DNA of 64,000 nucleotides. Source: Phycisphaerales bacterium (GTDB lineage Bacteria; Planctomycetota; Phycisphaerae; Phycisphaerales; UBA1924). Numbering within the stretch: the first letter of the stretch is position 1; every line of letters begins with the position of its first letter. The stretch is taken from the NCBI GenBank assembly GCA_029260345.1, contig JAJDDK010000002.1, positions 186,001 to 250,000 of the forward strand, written 5' to 3'. The notes under the pieces are model-generated. The model did not search any database. It was not told the DNA's origin and was given only the letters and a program-made list of their open reading frames with translations. Positions 33,716 to 43,170 of the stretch are shown here, piece by piece. The translations under genes were made by a program, and so were the position numbers.

Positions 33716-34597
33716 ATGCCGAGCGCTCAAGCGAAGCCCCGAACCACGAAGTCCAAATCGCGCACAAGCGGTACGCGCAGTCGTGCGAAGAGTCTGGACT
33801 TTCAGACACTCACCCGCGAGGAGTTGGACGCGCTTCCGGTGGAAGAAGTTTGGAAGGAATACCAGAAGAACTCTTCTGAACGCCTTCGCAATTACTTCAT
33901 GGAACGGTATCTGCAGCTCGTGCGTTACAACGCGGAGCGCATCTATGCTCGCCTTCCAGATGAAGTTGATATCGAAGATCTGATGTCCGCCGGCCTCTTT
34001 GGTTTGATGGACGCGATTGACGCTTTTGATCTTGCTCGCGCTGTGAAGTTTGAAACCTATTGCGCCCCGCGCATTCGTGGCGCCATCCTTGATGAGCTTC
34101 GTTCAATGGACTGGGTGCCGCGACTCGTGCGGCATCGCTCGGCGAAGGTCGAGTCGGTGCGTCAGCGCATTGAAAAGGAATCCGGCGTCAAGCCGACGAG
34201 CGATGAGATCGCGAAGCGCCTCGGTGTGGACAAAGAAGAATTCAAGAAAATTCATCGTGACTCGAGCGCGGTCGGCGTCATCAGTCTTTCCCGCAACTGG
34301 CGCCAGTCCGATGGCGGACGCGAAGTGCGTGAGATCGATGTGATTCGCGACGATCGTCAGACGAATCCGCTGACGGAAACGCAGCGGCGCGATCTCAAGG
34401 GCTTGATCACGAAGGGCCTGAGCCGCGCCGAGCGACTGATTGTCATCCTCTACTACTACGAAGAGATGACGATGAAAGAGATCGGCGCGACGCTGGATCT
34501 TTCCGAGTCACGCGTCAGCCAGATGCACAGCTCGATCTTGGCCCGCCTCAAGGCGCAGATGATGCACCGCGAGCGCGAGTTCGAAACCGCGAAGTGA
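33716..34597 (+). CDS. fliA: FliA/WhiG-type RNA polymerase sigma factor (sigma-28)
   Basis: The 293-residue product starts with 30 basic residues not found in enteric FliA. Region 2 reads YLQLVRYNAERIYARLPDEV, then DLMSAGLFGLMDAIDAF and KFETYCAPRIRGAILDEL; region 3 has KPTSDEIAKRLGV and region 4 EEMTMKEIGATLDLSESRVS. This is the sigma-28 group that transcribes late flagellar genes. It closes the flagellar locus. The 5' leader with its own promoter suggests separate control. Confidence 0.92.
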   Translation: MPSAQAKPRTTKSKSRTSGTRSRAKSLDFQTLTREELDALPVEEVWKEYQKNSSERLRNYFMERYLQLVRYNAERIYARLPDEVDIEDLMSAGLFGLMDAIDAFDLARAVKFETYCAPRIRGAILDELRSMDWVPRLVRHRSAKVESVRQRIEKESGVKPTSDEIAKRLGVDKEEFKKIHRDSSAVGVISLSRNWRQSDGGREVREIDVIRDDRQTNPLTETQRRDLKGLITKGLSRAERLIVILYYYEEMTMKEIGATLDLSESRVSQMHSSILARLKAQMMHREREFETAK

Positions 34598-34616
34598 TCC
34601 TGAGTACGATGGCGTC

Positions 34617-35120
34617 GTGACGAAAACCGTTCACGACGCATACCTCGCGCTCGGCGCCAACCTTGGCGACCGGGCGGCGACGTTGCACGCCGCGATTGCG
34701 GCGATCGGCGAGCTACCAGGAACACGCGTTACGGCTGAGTCGACGTTTCACGAGACGGCGCCCGTGGTTCCCGATCCGTCAGCCGCATCGGAACAGCCAC
34801 GCTATTTGAACGCTGCTGTTGCGATTGAAACGACGCTGAGTCCATTGGAATTGATAGCGGCGCTACAGCAGATCGAAAAATTGCATGGTCGCGTGCGCTC
34901 AAAGTCCGAGCGCTGGGCTGCACGAACACTCGATTTGGACATTCTTTTTTTTGACGACCAAATCATTGATGAACCCGGATTGACCATCCCACATTTGCGC
35001 CTGCATGAACGCCGATTTGTCTTGGCGCCGCTGGCGGAGATCGCGCCGGACCTGGCGCATCCAGTCCTCGACAGAACCGTGCGAGAATTGCTGGAAGATC
35101 TCCCGGCGGACGCCGACTGA
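34617..35120 (+). CDS. folK: Folate pathway pyrophosphokinase HPPK (FolK)
   Basis: GTG 34617 begins a 167-residue protein with AYLALGANLGDRAATLHAAI at the N-terminus and the HPPK signature WAARTLDLDILFFDD, whose two aspartates bind magnesium. The terminal LHERRFVLAPLAEIAPDLAHP is also standard. FolK transfers pyrophosphate from ATP to 6-hydroxymethyl-dihydropterin. It follows the sigma factor by 19 bases but is unrelated to motility. Confidence 0.95.
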   Translation: MTKTVHDAYLALGANLGDRAATLHAAIAAIGELPGTRVTAESTFHETAPVVPDPSAASEQPRYLNAAVAIETTLSPLELIAALQQIEKLHGRVRSKSERWAARTLDLDILFFDDQIIDEPGLTIPHLRLHERRFVLAPLAEIAPDLAHPVLDRTVRELLEDLPADAD

Positions 35121-35166
35121 GTCACAACTCAATCCACATATGTGTTGAGCCTTTCCAAAATTGACA

Positions 35167-35194
35167 AGCCCCTGCCCAAACCGGGGAAGGGGCT
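35167..35194. terminator. Hairpin between convergent folK and DUF4139 genes
   Basis: AGCCCCT (35167-35173) pairs with AGGGGCT (35188-35194), and the interior CCC and GGG can extend the stem. It lies between the ends of two convergent genes. A second, imperfect stem (CTCAA to TTGAG, about 35128-35149) lies before it. T-runs are short, so termination may be two-way but weak. Confidence 0.5.
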
Positions 35195-35237
35195 GTGTCA
35201 TTCGCGGATGGTGGGACCAGCGAAGGAGAGAAAACGG

Positions 35238-37271
35238 TCAGCGAACGTTGAGATTGGTCAGGAACGCCTTGAGTTCTGCGGCGGCCTGGTCGTACTGCTT
35301 CTGCAAGCTCGCGCGCTGTTCGCGGATGTCTTCGAGCCGCGTTTCCTGTTCGTTGAGTTTGGTCATGTAGCGACCGTAGAGGTCGGTGCGGTTGTCTACG
35401 GCGTTCATATTCGCGCGAATGCGGCCTTGCTCATTGGTGATTTCGGACGATTCGTTGTTTAGGCGGCTGATGCGCTCCTGAAGGTCGTTCATGCGGCCCT
35501 TGATCTCCGCGGCTTTGGCCACCGCGTCCATCACGGCCTGACTGGCCTTGTTGCTGCGCACAAAGCTGAGCACTTCGTCAATGTTCATGTCCGCGACGGC
35601 GAGCGTCTGCGACCACACGCGTTCGACAACGACGTTGAGTTCTTCAGTCGCGCCTGCCGGAACAAGCGCTTCGTAGCGATACTTCGTTTCGGTCAGTTCA
35701 TTCGGCTTCTGCTCGCCGAGGATTTCCCAACCTGGAATGCGCAGGTGTTCGATCAGGACGGTGCGCTCATTCGTGTCGTTGTTGGTGATGGTGTAGGTCG
35801 TGGTCTGTTGTGACGCGTGCGTGCGTTCGAGCAATCCGTTGACGATGCGCAGGCGGCGGATTTCGTTGACAACGTCCTGCTCGCGGTCGATCTCGAGGTC
35901 GTGATCGACGGCGTAGGAGATGAGGCGTTCGGCGCCGCGTGCGATGTGTTCGATCTGGGCGTCGCCGGCAAAGGCGCCTTCGTCATAGACAGCGATGGGG
36001 CCGGGCATGAGTTGGAGGCCGCTGTTGTTGGTGAGTTCGACGCCGCGCATGGCGCGAGAATTGGGACCATTGAATTGGTAAATCGAGAGGCGTCGTCCTT
36101 CGATGGCTTCATTGATGATTGGCAACATCGAGGACTGGCCGCGGCGGATGGAGACGGGCGCATTGATCGTGTAGAGGAATTGTTCGCCGACTTCGTTGCC
36201 GGAGGCGACGGGTGGTTGAAAGGGGGATGCGCCTGAAGGGCTCGCACTAATACTCATGCCTGAACGCTCGGCACGATCTCTTGCAGATTCATGGGCCCTA
36301 TTCCGACCATTCATTTCAAGAGCTTGGCGATCAGCGTTGCTCTTCAACATCTCATCGTAAATCACGCCACTTTCATAAACAGTCGGCGGCAAACCCGCGA
36401 TCGCCGGCACTGCGATGATCGGCCGATCCAGAATCAGCGGCGTCTGCAAATCCATGATGAAGCTCACCGGCCGCCCGGACGCCAGCGAAAGATTGACGCC
36501 CTGCCAGTCTTCATCCGTGTCGTTTTCAACGATGGCCCATCCTTGAATAGATGTCTTCGCATCCGTTCCGGCGGGAAGCACGAGGCGGTAGCTCGTCTTC
36601 CACACCGGCGCTTCGTGCGTGTACGCCACCATGACGCGGCGTTCGCGATCACCATCAAACTTCAAATCAATGTTCGTCCAGCGATCGTCACGATGTTCCG
36701 CCACGACGGTCAGCGCGCGGCTCAGTTCGTCCGCGAGCGATTCATCGAGAATCTCAAAAGAGCGGACATCAGCTTGCGGCACCGTCGCGACGCCGCTCTT
36801 GGTGACGAGCGTAATTGACCAGTCGTCAACGACTCTGCCGTTGGTGGCGTTGCCGATCGGCGTTGGGCGTTTCTCAACGCCGAGCACGACGCCTCGCACT
36901 TCGCCGCCGGTGGTCTTGAGGCTGACTTCCGTGCCTTTGAGCTGGCCCATAAGTTCGATCACGCTGCCGGCCTGCATCGGATTGATGCGGAAGTCTTCGA
37001 GACGTCGCTGCAATGGCTGGTTGGGTTGGTATTCAGCGCCGGCGATTCGTCCGCCGCCGTAGTCCACCGCGATCATGGACTTGAGAATGTCATTGACGCG
37101 ATCCACTTCAAAACGGAGCGTGACCGTATCGTCACCGTCGACCGTTCCGTTGTGTTCGAAATAACCGACTCCGGACCGGTACAAGGTGATGGACTTGAGG
37201 GGCAGTTCGGCGCCGAGGGCGGCATGACTCAGTGCAAAGCCGGCGGCGAGGGTCAGGGCGAGCGTGCGCAT
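35238..37271 (-). CDS. Secreted DUF4139 protein with C-terminal coiled coil
   Basis: The 677-residue product has a signal peptide (RTLALTLAAGFALSHAALGA) and begins the mature part with LPLKSITLYRSGVGYFEHNG. A DUF4139-type region shows MVAYTHEAPVWKTSYRLVLP, then GWAIVENDTDEDWQGVNLSL and later TYTITNNDTNERTVLIEHLR. The last 120 residues are a coiled coil. DUF4139 proteins are exported and beta-rich; some are called MuiA-like. Function unknown. It is transcribed alone between two plus-strand blocks. Confidence 0.8.
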   Translation of the reverse strand: MRTLALTLAAGFALSHAALGAELPLKSITLYRSGVGYFEHNGTVDGDDTVTLRFEVDRVNDILKSMIAVDYGGGRIAGAEYQPNQPLQRRLEDFRINPMQAGSVIELMGQLKGTEVSLKTTGGEVRGVVLGVEKRPTPIGNATNGRVVDDWSITLVTKSGVATVPQADVRSFEILDESLADELSRALTVVAEHRDDRWTNIDLKFDGDRERRVMVAYTHEAPVWKTSYRLVLPAGTDAKTSIQGWAIVENDTDEDWQGVNLSLASGRPVSFIMDLQTPLILDRPIIAVPAIAGLPPTVYESGVIYDEMLKSNADRQALEMNGRNRAHESARDRAERSGMSISASPSGASPFQPPVASGNEVGEQFLYTINAPVSIRRGQSSMLPIINEAIEGRRLSIYQFNGPNSRAMRGVELTNNSGLQLMPGPIAVYDEGAFAGDAQIEHIARGAERLISYAVDHDLEIDREQDVVNEIRRLRIVNGLLERTHASQQTTTYTITNNDTNERTVLIEHLRIPGWEILGEQKPNELTETKYRYEALVPAGATEELNVVVERVWSQTLAVADMNIDEVLSFVRSNKASQAVMDAVAKAAEIKGRMNDLQERISRLNNESSEITNEQGRIRANMNAVDNRTDLYGRYMTKLNEQETRLEDIREQRASLQKQYDQAAAELKAFLTNLNVR

Positions 37272-37352
37272 AAACGGGACCTCCGTGAAAGTGTGCGTCC
37301 TTCAGTATCTCAGACGCATGAGGCGCGGGGATGGTTCCACGCCTTTCCCTGA

Positions 37353-37372
37353 ATCGGCCCGGTTGGGCCGAT
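37353..37372. promoter_or_regulatory. 8-bp perfect palindrome between divergent genes
   Basis: ATCGGCCC (37353-37360) and GGGCCGAT (37365-37372) flank GGTT in the 161-base gap between two divergent genes. This could be an operator acting on one or both promoters, or a hairpin in the leader of the FAD/Fe-S gene. No clear -35/-10 pair could be fixed. Confidence 0.4.
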
Positions 37373-37432
37373 AGGCTTTGCATTGGTGCGGGTTGTGCCG
37401 AAGAATCGCTTTTCGGTCGTTGACGGGAGCCT

Positions 37433-40423
37433 ATGGACGAAGCCATCGAGAAGCCGGATCAGCCGGACCTGATAGAGCTGGAGAAGGCTCTGCGGCGCGT
37501 CGTGGACGGTGAAGTCCGCTTCGGTCGCCATGACCGGATGCTGTATGCGACGGATGCGTCGCTGTACCAGGTCGAACCGATCGGTGTGGTGATTCCGTCA
37601 AGCATGGCGGATGCGGAACGCGCCGTTGCGGTGTGCGCGGAACTTGGCGCCGCGATCCTGCCGCGCGGCGGGGGGACGAGCCTCGCCGGGCAGTGTACGA
37701 ATCATGCGGTGGTCATTGACTTCTCGGCGCATTGTCGGGGCGTTTCGAAAGTCAATGTTTCGAATCGGCGCGTTCATGTTGAGCCGGGCGTGACGCTTGA
37801 TGAATTGAATGAAGAGATTGCGCGGCGGGGGCACGGGTTGTTCTTCGCGCCGGATGTGGCGACGAGCCGGCACGCCAATGTCGGCGGCATGATCGGGAAT
37901 AACTCCGCCGGGGCGCGGAGTGTGTTGTACGGACGCACCGTCGAGCATGTGCTGGGGCTAGATGTAATGCTGTTGGATCAGCCGGGCCGACCGGCGCGGG
38001 CCACGCTGGATGAATCTGCCGCGGTGCGTGATGAGCGTGTGAGGCTCATCACTGAGCGCGTGATCACAGTAGTGAAAGAGCATGCGAACGCGATTCGCGA
38101 GCGATTTCCCAAACTGACGCGACGATCCGACGGTTACAACCTTGATTTGATTCTGGATCAGATCGAGCAGCCCGGTGAAACCCTTGCCAATGTGAATCTC
38201 GCGAAACTGGTGTGCGGCAGCGAGGGCACGCTCGCGCCCATCATCGGTGCTGAACTCCATCTGGAGACTGTGCCGGTCGCCAAGGGGCTTGCAGTGGTCA
38301 GCTTCGATTCGGTGCGCAGCGCCATTGAAGCAGTGAATCCGATACTTGCGACAACGCCGAGCGCTGTTGAACTGCTGGATGATCTGGTGATTTCACTAGC
38401 GCGTGAAAATCGCAGTCACCGATCGGCGGTTGATTTGCTGCCGCGTGCGGACGGTATGGATCCGCAAGCGGTGTTGTACGTCGAGTATTACGCCATTCAT
38501 GATGCGGCTGAATTGGAAGAGCGTTTCGCGGCCTTGCGAACGGTGGTAACGGGCCGGCCGATGAAGACTTTTACGACGCCGCAGGAGATGACGCAGGCGT
38601 GGGCACTGCGCAAAGCGGCGGAGCCACTGCTGCACGGATTGCCCGGCCTTCGCAAGCCGATCACGTTTGTTGAAGACACGGCAGTCAATCCGAAGCGATT
38701 GCCGGAGTTCGTCGAGCGATTCCGCGCGATTGTGGAAAAGCATGGCACCAAAGCCGCGTATTTCGCGCATGCGTCGGTTGGGTGCTTACATATCCGGCCG
38801 CTCCTGAATCCGCACGATCCGAATGATCGGGATCTGTTGAGAACCATTGCCGTCGAAGTCGCAGATCTGGTTCATGAATTCGGCGGCGCGCTTTCTGGAG
38901 AGCATGGTGATGGTCGCGTGCGCGGGCCGCTGCTGGAGCGTGTTTACGGCCCGCAGATCATGCAGGCTTTTCGAGAAATTAAGGCGATTTTCGATCCGGC
39001 GAATCTTCTGAATCCGGGGAATCTCGTCGATCCGGGGCCGGTCGAGTCAATCACGACAAAGTTGCGTGTGTTGCCGGAGCGCGAGCCGGTCGCTGTGCCG
39101 CAGGTCGAGACGTACTTCGAATACGACGATCAGCACGGGTTCGGCGGCGCGGTGGAAATGTGCAATGGCGCGGGTGTGTGCCGCAAGAAGCAGGGCGGCA
39201 CGATGTGTCCGTCGTACATGGCGACTTTGGACGAACGGCATTCGACGCGCGGGCGTGGCAATGCGTTGCGGCTTGCAATCACGGGGCAGTTTGGCGCCCT
39301 TGGATCGGCGGACTGGAATGATAAGGAAACGAAGTCAACGCTTGATTTGTGCTTGTCCTGTAAAGCGTGCAAGTCTGAGTGCCCGAGCAACGTGGATATT
39401 GCACGATTAAAGGCGGAGTACACGGCGCAGGGGTACAAGAACGGGGCGCGGCCGCCGCGACGAGATCGCATGTTGGCGCGGGTGCGTCAATTGAATGAGA
39501 TGGCGGCGCTGGCGCCGGGACTGGCGAACTGGGCGCAGCGGTTCGGGCCGATTCGCGCGATGATGAATGCGGCGCTCGGGCTGCCGCGGGAGCGTTCGCT
39601 GCCGCTGTTTGGGGCGGCGCTGACGCGGCGAGTCGCTGACCGTTCAATGACAAGTGCGCAGGGAAGTAAGCCGCGCGGAACGGCTGGGCTGTTTGTCGAT
39701 TGTTTTGCCGGATTTGGTGAGTCGAATATTGGAGTCGCCGCAGTCGAAGCGCTGGAAGCGGTCGGGTATGACGTGAAGCTGATCGACGCGGGGTGCTGCC
39801 AGCGCCCGGCGATTTCGCTGGGGCTGCTGGATCGTGCGGTGACGCGCGGCGAGCAATTCATCGCGACGATGGCGCCCTATGCGTTGGATGAGTCGATTGA
39901 AGCGATCCTCTTCCTGGAGCCGTCGTGTCTGAGCGCGGTGACAGACGATCTACAAACTCTGAAACTAGACATTTCCAAAGAGGTGCGGCAGCGGCTGGCG
40001 CAGCGTTCAATGCTCGCTGAGGAATTCCTTGGTCGAGCCATTTCCGAGGAAGCAAACCCACTTCAGCCAAAAGGTCCGCCGGTCATCCTGCATGGGCACT
40101 GCCATCAGAAGGCACTCTTTGGCATTGAGTCATCCGCTGCGATGTTGCGTGCGCTCGTTGGGGATCGCCTGACGGTGCTTGACTCTGGCTGTTGCGGCAT
40201 GGCGGGCGCCTTCGGGATGTCGCGCGACCGGTACGATCTCTCGATGCAGATTGGTGAATTGACGCTGTTGCCGGCGGTGCGCGCAGCCGCGAATGATGCG
40301 ATCATCGTTGCGCCGGGCGCCTCGTGCCGTCACCAGATTCACGACGGCGCTGACCGGTGCTCGCTGCATCCAATGGAAGTCGCGGCGAGTATCCTGCAGA
40401 GAATGAATTCGAAGGAGAGATGA
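37433..40423 (+). CDS. FAD-linked oxidoreductase with Fe-S and CCG domains (D-lactate dehydrogenase-like)
   Basis: The 996-residue protein fuses three parts. Residues 1-470 are FAD_binding_4 and FAD-oxidase_C (PRGGGTSLAGQC, NVGGMIGNNSAGARSVLYGR, GALSGEHGDGRVRGPL). Residues 570-665 carry iron-sulphur ligands, CNGAGVCRKKQGGTMCP and CLSCKACKSECP. The rest has two CCG half-modules, DAGCCQRPAI and LDSGCCGMAGAFG. This is the YdiJ/Dld-type layout that oxidises D-lactate or another 2-hydroxyacid and passes electrons to the chain. Substrate is not certain. It overlaps the peptidase gene that follows. Confidence 0.88.
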   Translation: MDEAIEKPDQPDLIELEKALRRVVDGEVRFGRHDRMLYATDASLYQVEPIGVVIPSSMADAERAVAVCAELGAAILPRGGGTSLAGQCTNHAVVIDFSAHCRGVSKVNVSNRRVHVEPGVTLDELNEEIARRGHGLFFAPDVATSRHANVGGMIGNNSAGARSVLYGRTVEHVLGLDVMLLDQPGRPARATLDESAAVRDERVRLITERVITVVKEHANAIRERFPKLTRRSDGYNLDLILDQIEQPGETLANVNLAKLVCGSEGTLAPIIGAELHLETVPVAKGLAVVSFDSVRSAIEAVNPILATTPSAVELLDDLVISLARENRSHRSAVDLLPRADGMDPQAVLYVEYYAIHDAAELEERFAALRTVVTGRPMKTFTTPQEMTQAWALRKAAEPLLHGLPGLRKPITFVEDTAVNPKRLPEFVERFRAIVEKHGTKAAYFAHASVGCLHIRPLLNPHDPNDRDLLRTIAVEVADLVHEFGGALSGEHGDGRVRGPLLERVYGPQIMQAFREIKAIFDPANLLNPGNLVDPGPVESITTKLRVLPEREPVAVPQVETYFEYDDQHGFGGAVEMCNGAGVCRKKQGGTMCPSYMATLDERHSTRGRGNALRLAITGQFGALGSADWNDKETKSTLDLCLSCKACKSECPSNVDIARLKAEYTAQGYKNGARPPRRDRMLARVRQLNEMAALAPGLANWAQRFGPIRAMMNAALGLPRERSLPLFGAALTRRVADRSMTSAQGSKPRGTAGLFVDCFAGFGESNIGVAAVEALEAVGYDVKLIDAGCCQRPAISLGLLDRAVTRGEQFIATMAPYALDESIEAILFLEPSCLSAVTDDLQTLKLDISKEVRQRLAQRSMLAEEFLGRAISEEANPLQPKGPPVILHGHCHQKALFGIESSAAMLRALVGDRLTVLDSGCCGMAGAFGMSRDRYDLSMQIGELTLLPAVRAAANDAIIVAPGASCRHQIHDGADRCSLHPMEVAASILQRMNSKER

Positions 40424-41568
40424 TGAGCGATCGAGCAGAGATTCTTGCGGGAGCGCCATTGCACAATCCGTGGCTGTATCGGCGAGCGCCGTTTCACATG
40501 GGCGATCCGATGGCGCTGATCACGCTGCCTGGCGGCGAAACGCACGCGATTTTGCGGGACATTGAGCTGGATCGTTTTCAGAAGGCCAAGCTGGTGGACC
40601 ACGCCGCGGCGCCGAAGGATTTTGAGCCGGCGGGCGGACTGTCTGGTGATCGCGAAACGGCGACGGCGCAAGCTGCGGCAGAGTTTCTGGTGCGCAAAGG
40701 CATAAAGGAAGTGTGGGCGGATCGGTCGTTGCCGATGATCTTTGCGCACGAAATCAGCGAGCGCGGCGTTGCTGTGAAATGCGATCCGATCATGGGTGTG
40801 CTTGAACGTCGAGCGAAATCTGATGCAGAGATCGAACATCTTCGCACTGCGCAATCCATGACCGAGCAAGCCGTGCAGTTCGCGTGCGAATTGATTGCGA
40901 AGTCCGAAACCGGGGCTGGTGGTGTGCTTCAGCACAATGGCGAACCGCTGACCTCTGAAATCGTGATGTCCGAGATCAATATCTGGCTGCTGCGTCACGG
41001 CATGGGCACGAGCGGCAGCATTGTCGCGGGCGGGACACAAGGCGCGGATTGTCACAATCGCGGCGCGGGGCCGCTCAAGACCGGCGAACTCATCATCATT
41101 GATGTGTTCCCGATGCACACGGCGTCGCGGTACTTCGGTGATTGCACGCGAACGGTTGTGCATGGCGAGGCGCCAAAGGAAGCCGCGCAGATGCATGAGG
41201 TAGTGGTCAACGCGAAGGCCAAAGCAATCGCTGCGACGAAGGCGGGCGTCACCGGTGAGGCGATTCACGAAGCGACGGCGGACGCGATTCGTGCAGGGGG
41301 GTTTGCCATGGGGCTGCCGGGGCCGAATGATCCGCCATCTCGAGCGGCGATGGTGCACGGCACAGGTCACGGGGTCGGACTCGAAGTGCACGAGCCGCCG
41401 CTACTGGATGCGAGCGGACCGGAACTGGTCGTCGGCGATTGCTTGACCATCGAACCGGGCTTGTACCGGCTGGATTTGGGCGGCGTGCGCGTCGAGGACA
41501 TGGTCATTGTGACGCGTGACGGCTGCGTGAATCTCAATTCAATTCCCGACGGCCTGACCTGGGCGTAG
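40423..41568 (+). CDS. M24-family metallopeptidase (Xaa-Pro dipeptidase-like)
   Basis: ATG 40423 follows AAGGAG by 5 bases; ATG 40420 is also open. The 381-residue product has a creatinase-like N-terminal domain and a pita-bread fold with the metal ligands IIIDVFP, GDCTRT, HGTGHGVG, TIEPGL and VRVEDM, all present. It should cleave dipeptides or N-terminal residues next to proline using two metal ions. It is coupled to the preceding oxidoreductase by start-stop overlap, a pairing with no clear metabolic reason. Confidence 0.9.
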   Translation: MSDRAEILAGAPLHNPWLYRRAPFHMGDPMALITLPGGETHAILRDIELDRFQKAKLVDHAAAPKDFEPAGGLSGDRETATAQAAAEFLVRKGIKEVWADRSLPMIFAHEISERGVAVKCDPIMGVLERRAKSDAEIEHLRTAQSMTEQAVQFACELIAKSETGAGGVLQHNGEPLTSEIVMSEINIWLLRHGMGTSGSIVAGGTQGADCHNRGAGPLKTGELIIIDVFPMHTASRYFGDCTRTVVHGEAPKEAAQMHEVVVNAKAKAIAATKAGVTGEAIHEATADAIRAGGFAMGLPGPNDPPSRAAMVHGTGHGVGLEVHEPPLLDASGPELVVGDCLTIEPGLYRLDLGGVRVEDMVIVTRDGCVNLNSIPDGLTWA

Positions 41569-41661
41569 CTGCGCGGAGATGCGGCTTGGTGAGGAGTCGG
41601 GCGCTGGCCGATATTCTGTTGAGCGTCGCCAGTAAGGCGGGCAGGCAAGGAGGCCAATGCC

Positions 41662-43170
41662 GTGCAATTGCGGGATCTTATACGAGGATTGGCGCCTGAC
41701 CTTGCTGGGAATGTTGATTCCCTGCTTGAGATTGGCGCCATCACGGAGGACAGCCGCGAGGTGACGGCTGGCTCACTCTTTGTCGCACGCGGCGGCATGG
41801 CGTCGCATGGCGGAGCATTTGTCGCAGATGCGGTCGCACGCGGCGCTGTGGCAGTCGTGACCGATCATGAGACGGAAACCCCCGAGGGCGTCTGCACGAT
41901 TCGAACGCGCGATGTTGCGCGCGTCGGGGCGGCGATCGCGGAGCGATTCTACGGGTCACCATCTTCAGATTTGGCGCTGCTCGGCGTGACCGGGACGAAC
42001 GGGAAAACGACCGTTGCGCATCTGACCCAGCAGATTCTGACACGTTGCGGCATGAAGTGCGGATTGCTTGGCACCGTGCTTATTGATGATGGCGCTGTGC
42101 GCACGCCGGCGTGTCTGACGACGCCCAGCGCGATTGAAATCAGCCGCACGTTGTCGCGAATGGTGGCGAATCAGTGCGGCGGCGCGGTGATGGAAGTGTC
42201 CAGCCACGCCTTGCATCAACATCGTGTGGCCGGCCTGACATTTCGCGGCGGCGTGTTCACGAATCTAAGCGGCGATCATCTCGATTATCACGGATCAATG
42301 GAGGAGTACGCCGCCGCGAAGGCGACGTTGTTCGACGAACTGGGGCCGGAAGCCTTCGCCATTGTCAATGTTGATGATCCGGCGTCGGCGCGGATGGTGC
42401 AGAACTGCGCGGCTCGTGTAGTGCGATGCTCGGCGCACGATGACAGGGCGGATGCGTTTATATCCGCGGAGCCAGCGACAATTGATGGCGCGGCTGTGAC
42501 GCTGCACGGGCCATTCGGTGTGGTGTGCGGACGCACGCGATTGCATGGCGCGCACAATCTGATGAATCTGCTTCAGGCCGTTGCTGCGGCACATGCCATC
42601 GGGGTTGATGTGAGCAGGCTCGCGGGCGAACTTGAGACGCTGGAAGCGCCGCCGGGACGGCTTGAGCCTGTACTGCTCGATGAGGCGACGCGCCCCACCG
42701 TGCTTGTCGATTATGCGCATACGGATGATGCGCTTGCCAATGCGCTCCGTGCGGTGCGGCCGATCGTGCCGGCGGGCGGGCGGTTGTGGGTCGTTTTCGG
42801 ATGCGGTGGCGATAGGGACACCAGCAAACGCCCGCGCATGGGGCAAGTCGCGGCGAGTTTTGCGGACTGTGTCGTCGTGACGAGTGACAATCCGCGAAGC
42901 GAAGATCCGCAACTGATTGTGGATCAGATCGTGGCGGGAATTGATGACGCCGGTCATTCAGAGGTCGTCGTCAAAGTGGATCGCGCGGCGGCAATACAAC
43001 ATGCGATCGATGGCGCTGATGATCGAGATGTCATCGTGATCGCGGGCAAGGGGCACGAGGACTATCAGATCATTTCCGATGGCGCCGGCGGTGTGGTGCG
43101 ACGTGATTTCGACGATCGCATCGAAGCGCGCCGCGCGCTGGCGGCTCGGGCGAGGGCGGTGACGCCATGA
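41662..43170 (+). CDS. murE: UDP-MurNAc-tripeptide ligase MurE (meso-DAP type)
   Basis: GTG 41662 with AAGGAGG 8 bases upstream. The Mur-ligase ATP site is GVTGTNGKTT at about residue 108, and the substrate region shows TPSAIEISRTL and VMEVSSHALHQHRV. The motif DNPRSEDP near residue 409 is the mark of enzymes that add meso-diaminopimelate. The peptidoglycan of this organism should thus contain DAP. MurE and murF overlap by four bases. Confidence 0.96.
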   Translation: MQLRDLIRGLAPDLAGNVDSLLEIGAITEDSREVTAGSLFVARGGMASHGGAFVADAVARGAVAVVTDHETETPEGVCTIRTRDVARVGAAIAERFYGSPSSDLALLGVTGTNGKTTVAHLTQQILTRCGMKCGLLGTVLIDDGAVRTPACLTTPSAIEISRTLSRMVANQCGGAVMEVSSHALHQHRVAGLTFRGGVFTNLSGDHLDYHGSMEEYAAAKATLFDELGPEAFAIVNVDDPASARMVQNCAARVVRCSAHDDRADAFISAEPATIDGAAVTLHGPFGVVCGRTRLHGAHNLMNLLQAVAAAHAIGVDVSRLAGELETLEAPPGRLEPVLLDEATRPTVLVDYAHTDDALANALRAVRPIVPAGGRLWVVFGCGGDRDTSKRPRMGQVAASFADCVVVTSDNPRSEDPQLIVDQIVAGIDDAGHSEVVVKVDRAAAIQHAIDGADDRDVIVIAGKGHEDYQIISDGAGGVVRRDFDDRIEARRALAARARAVTP

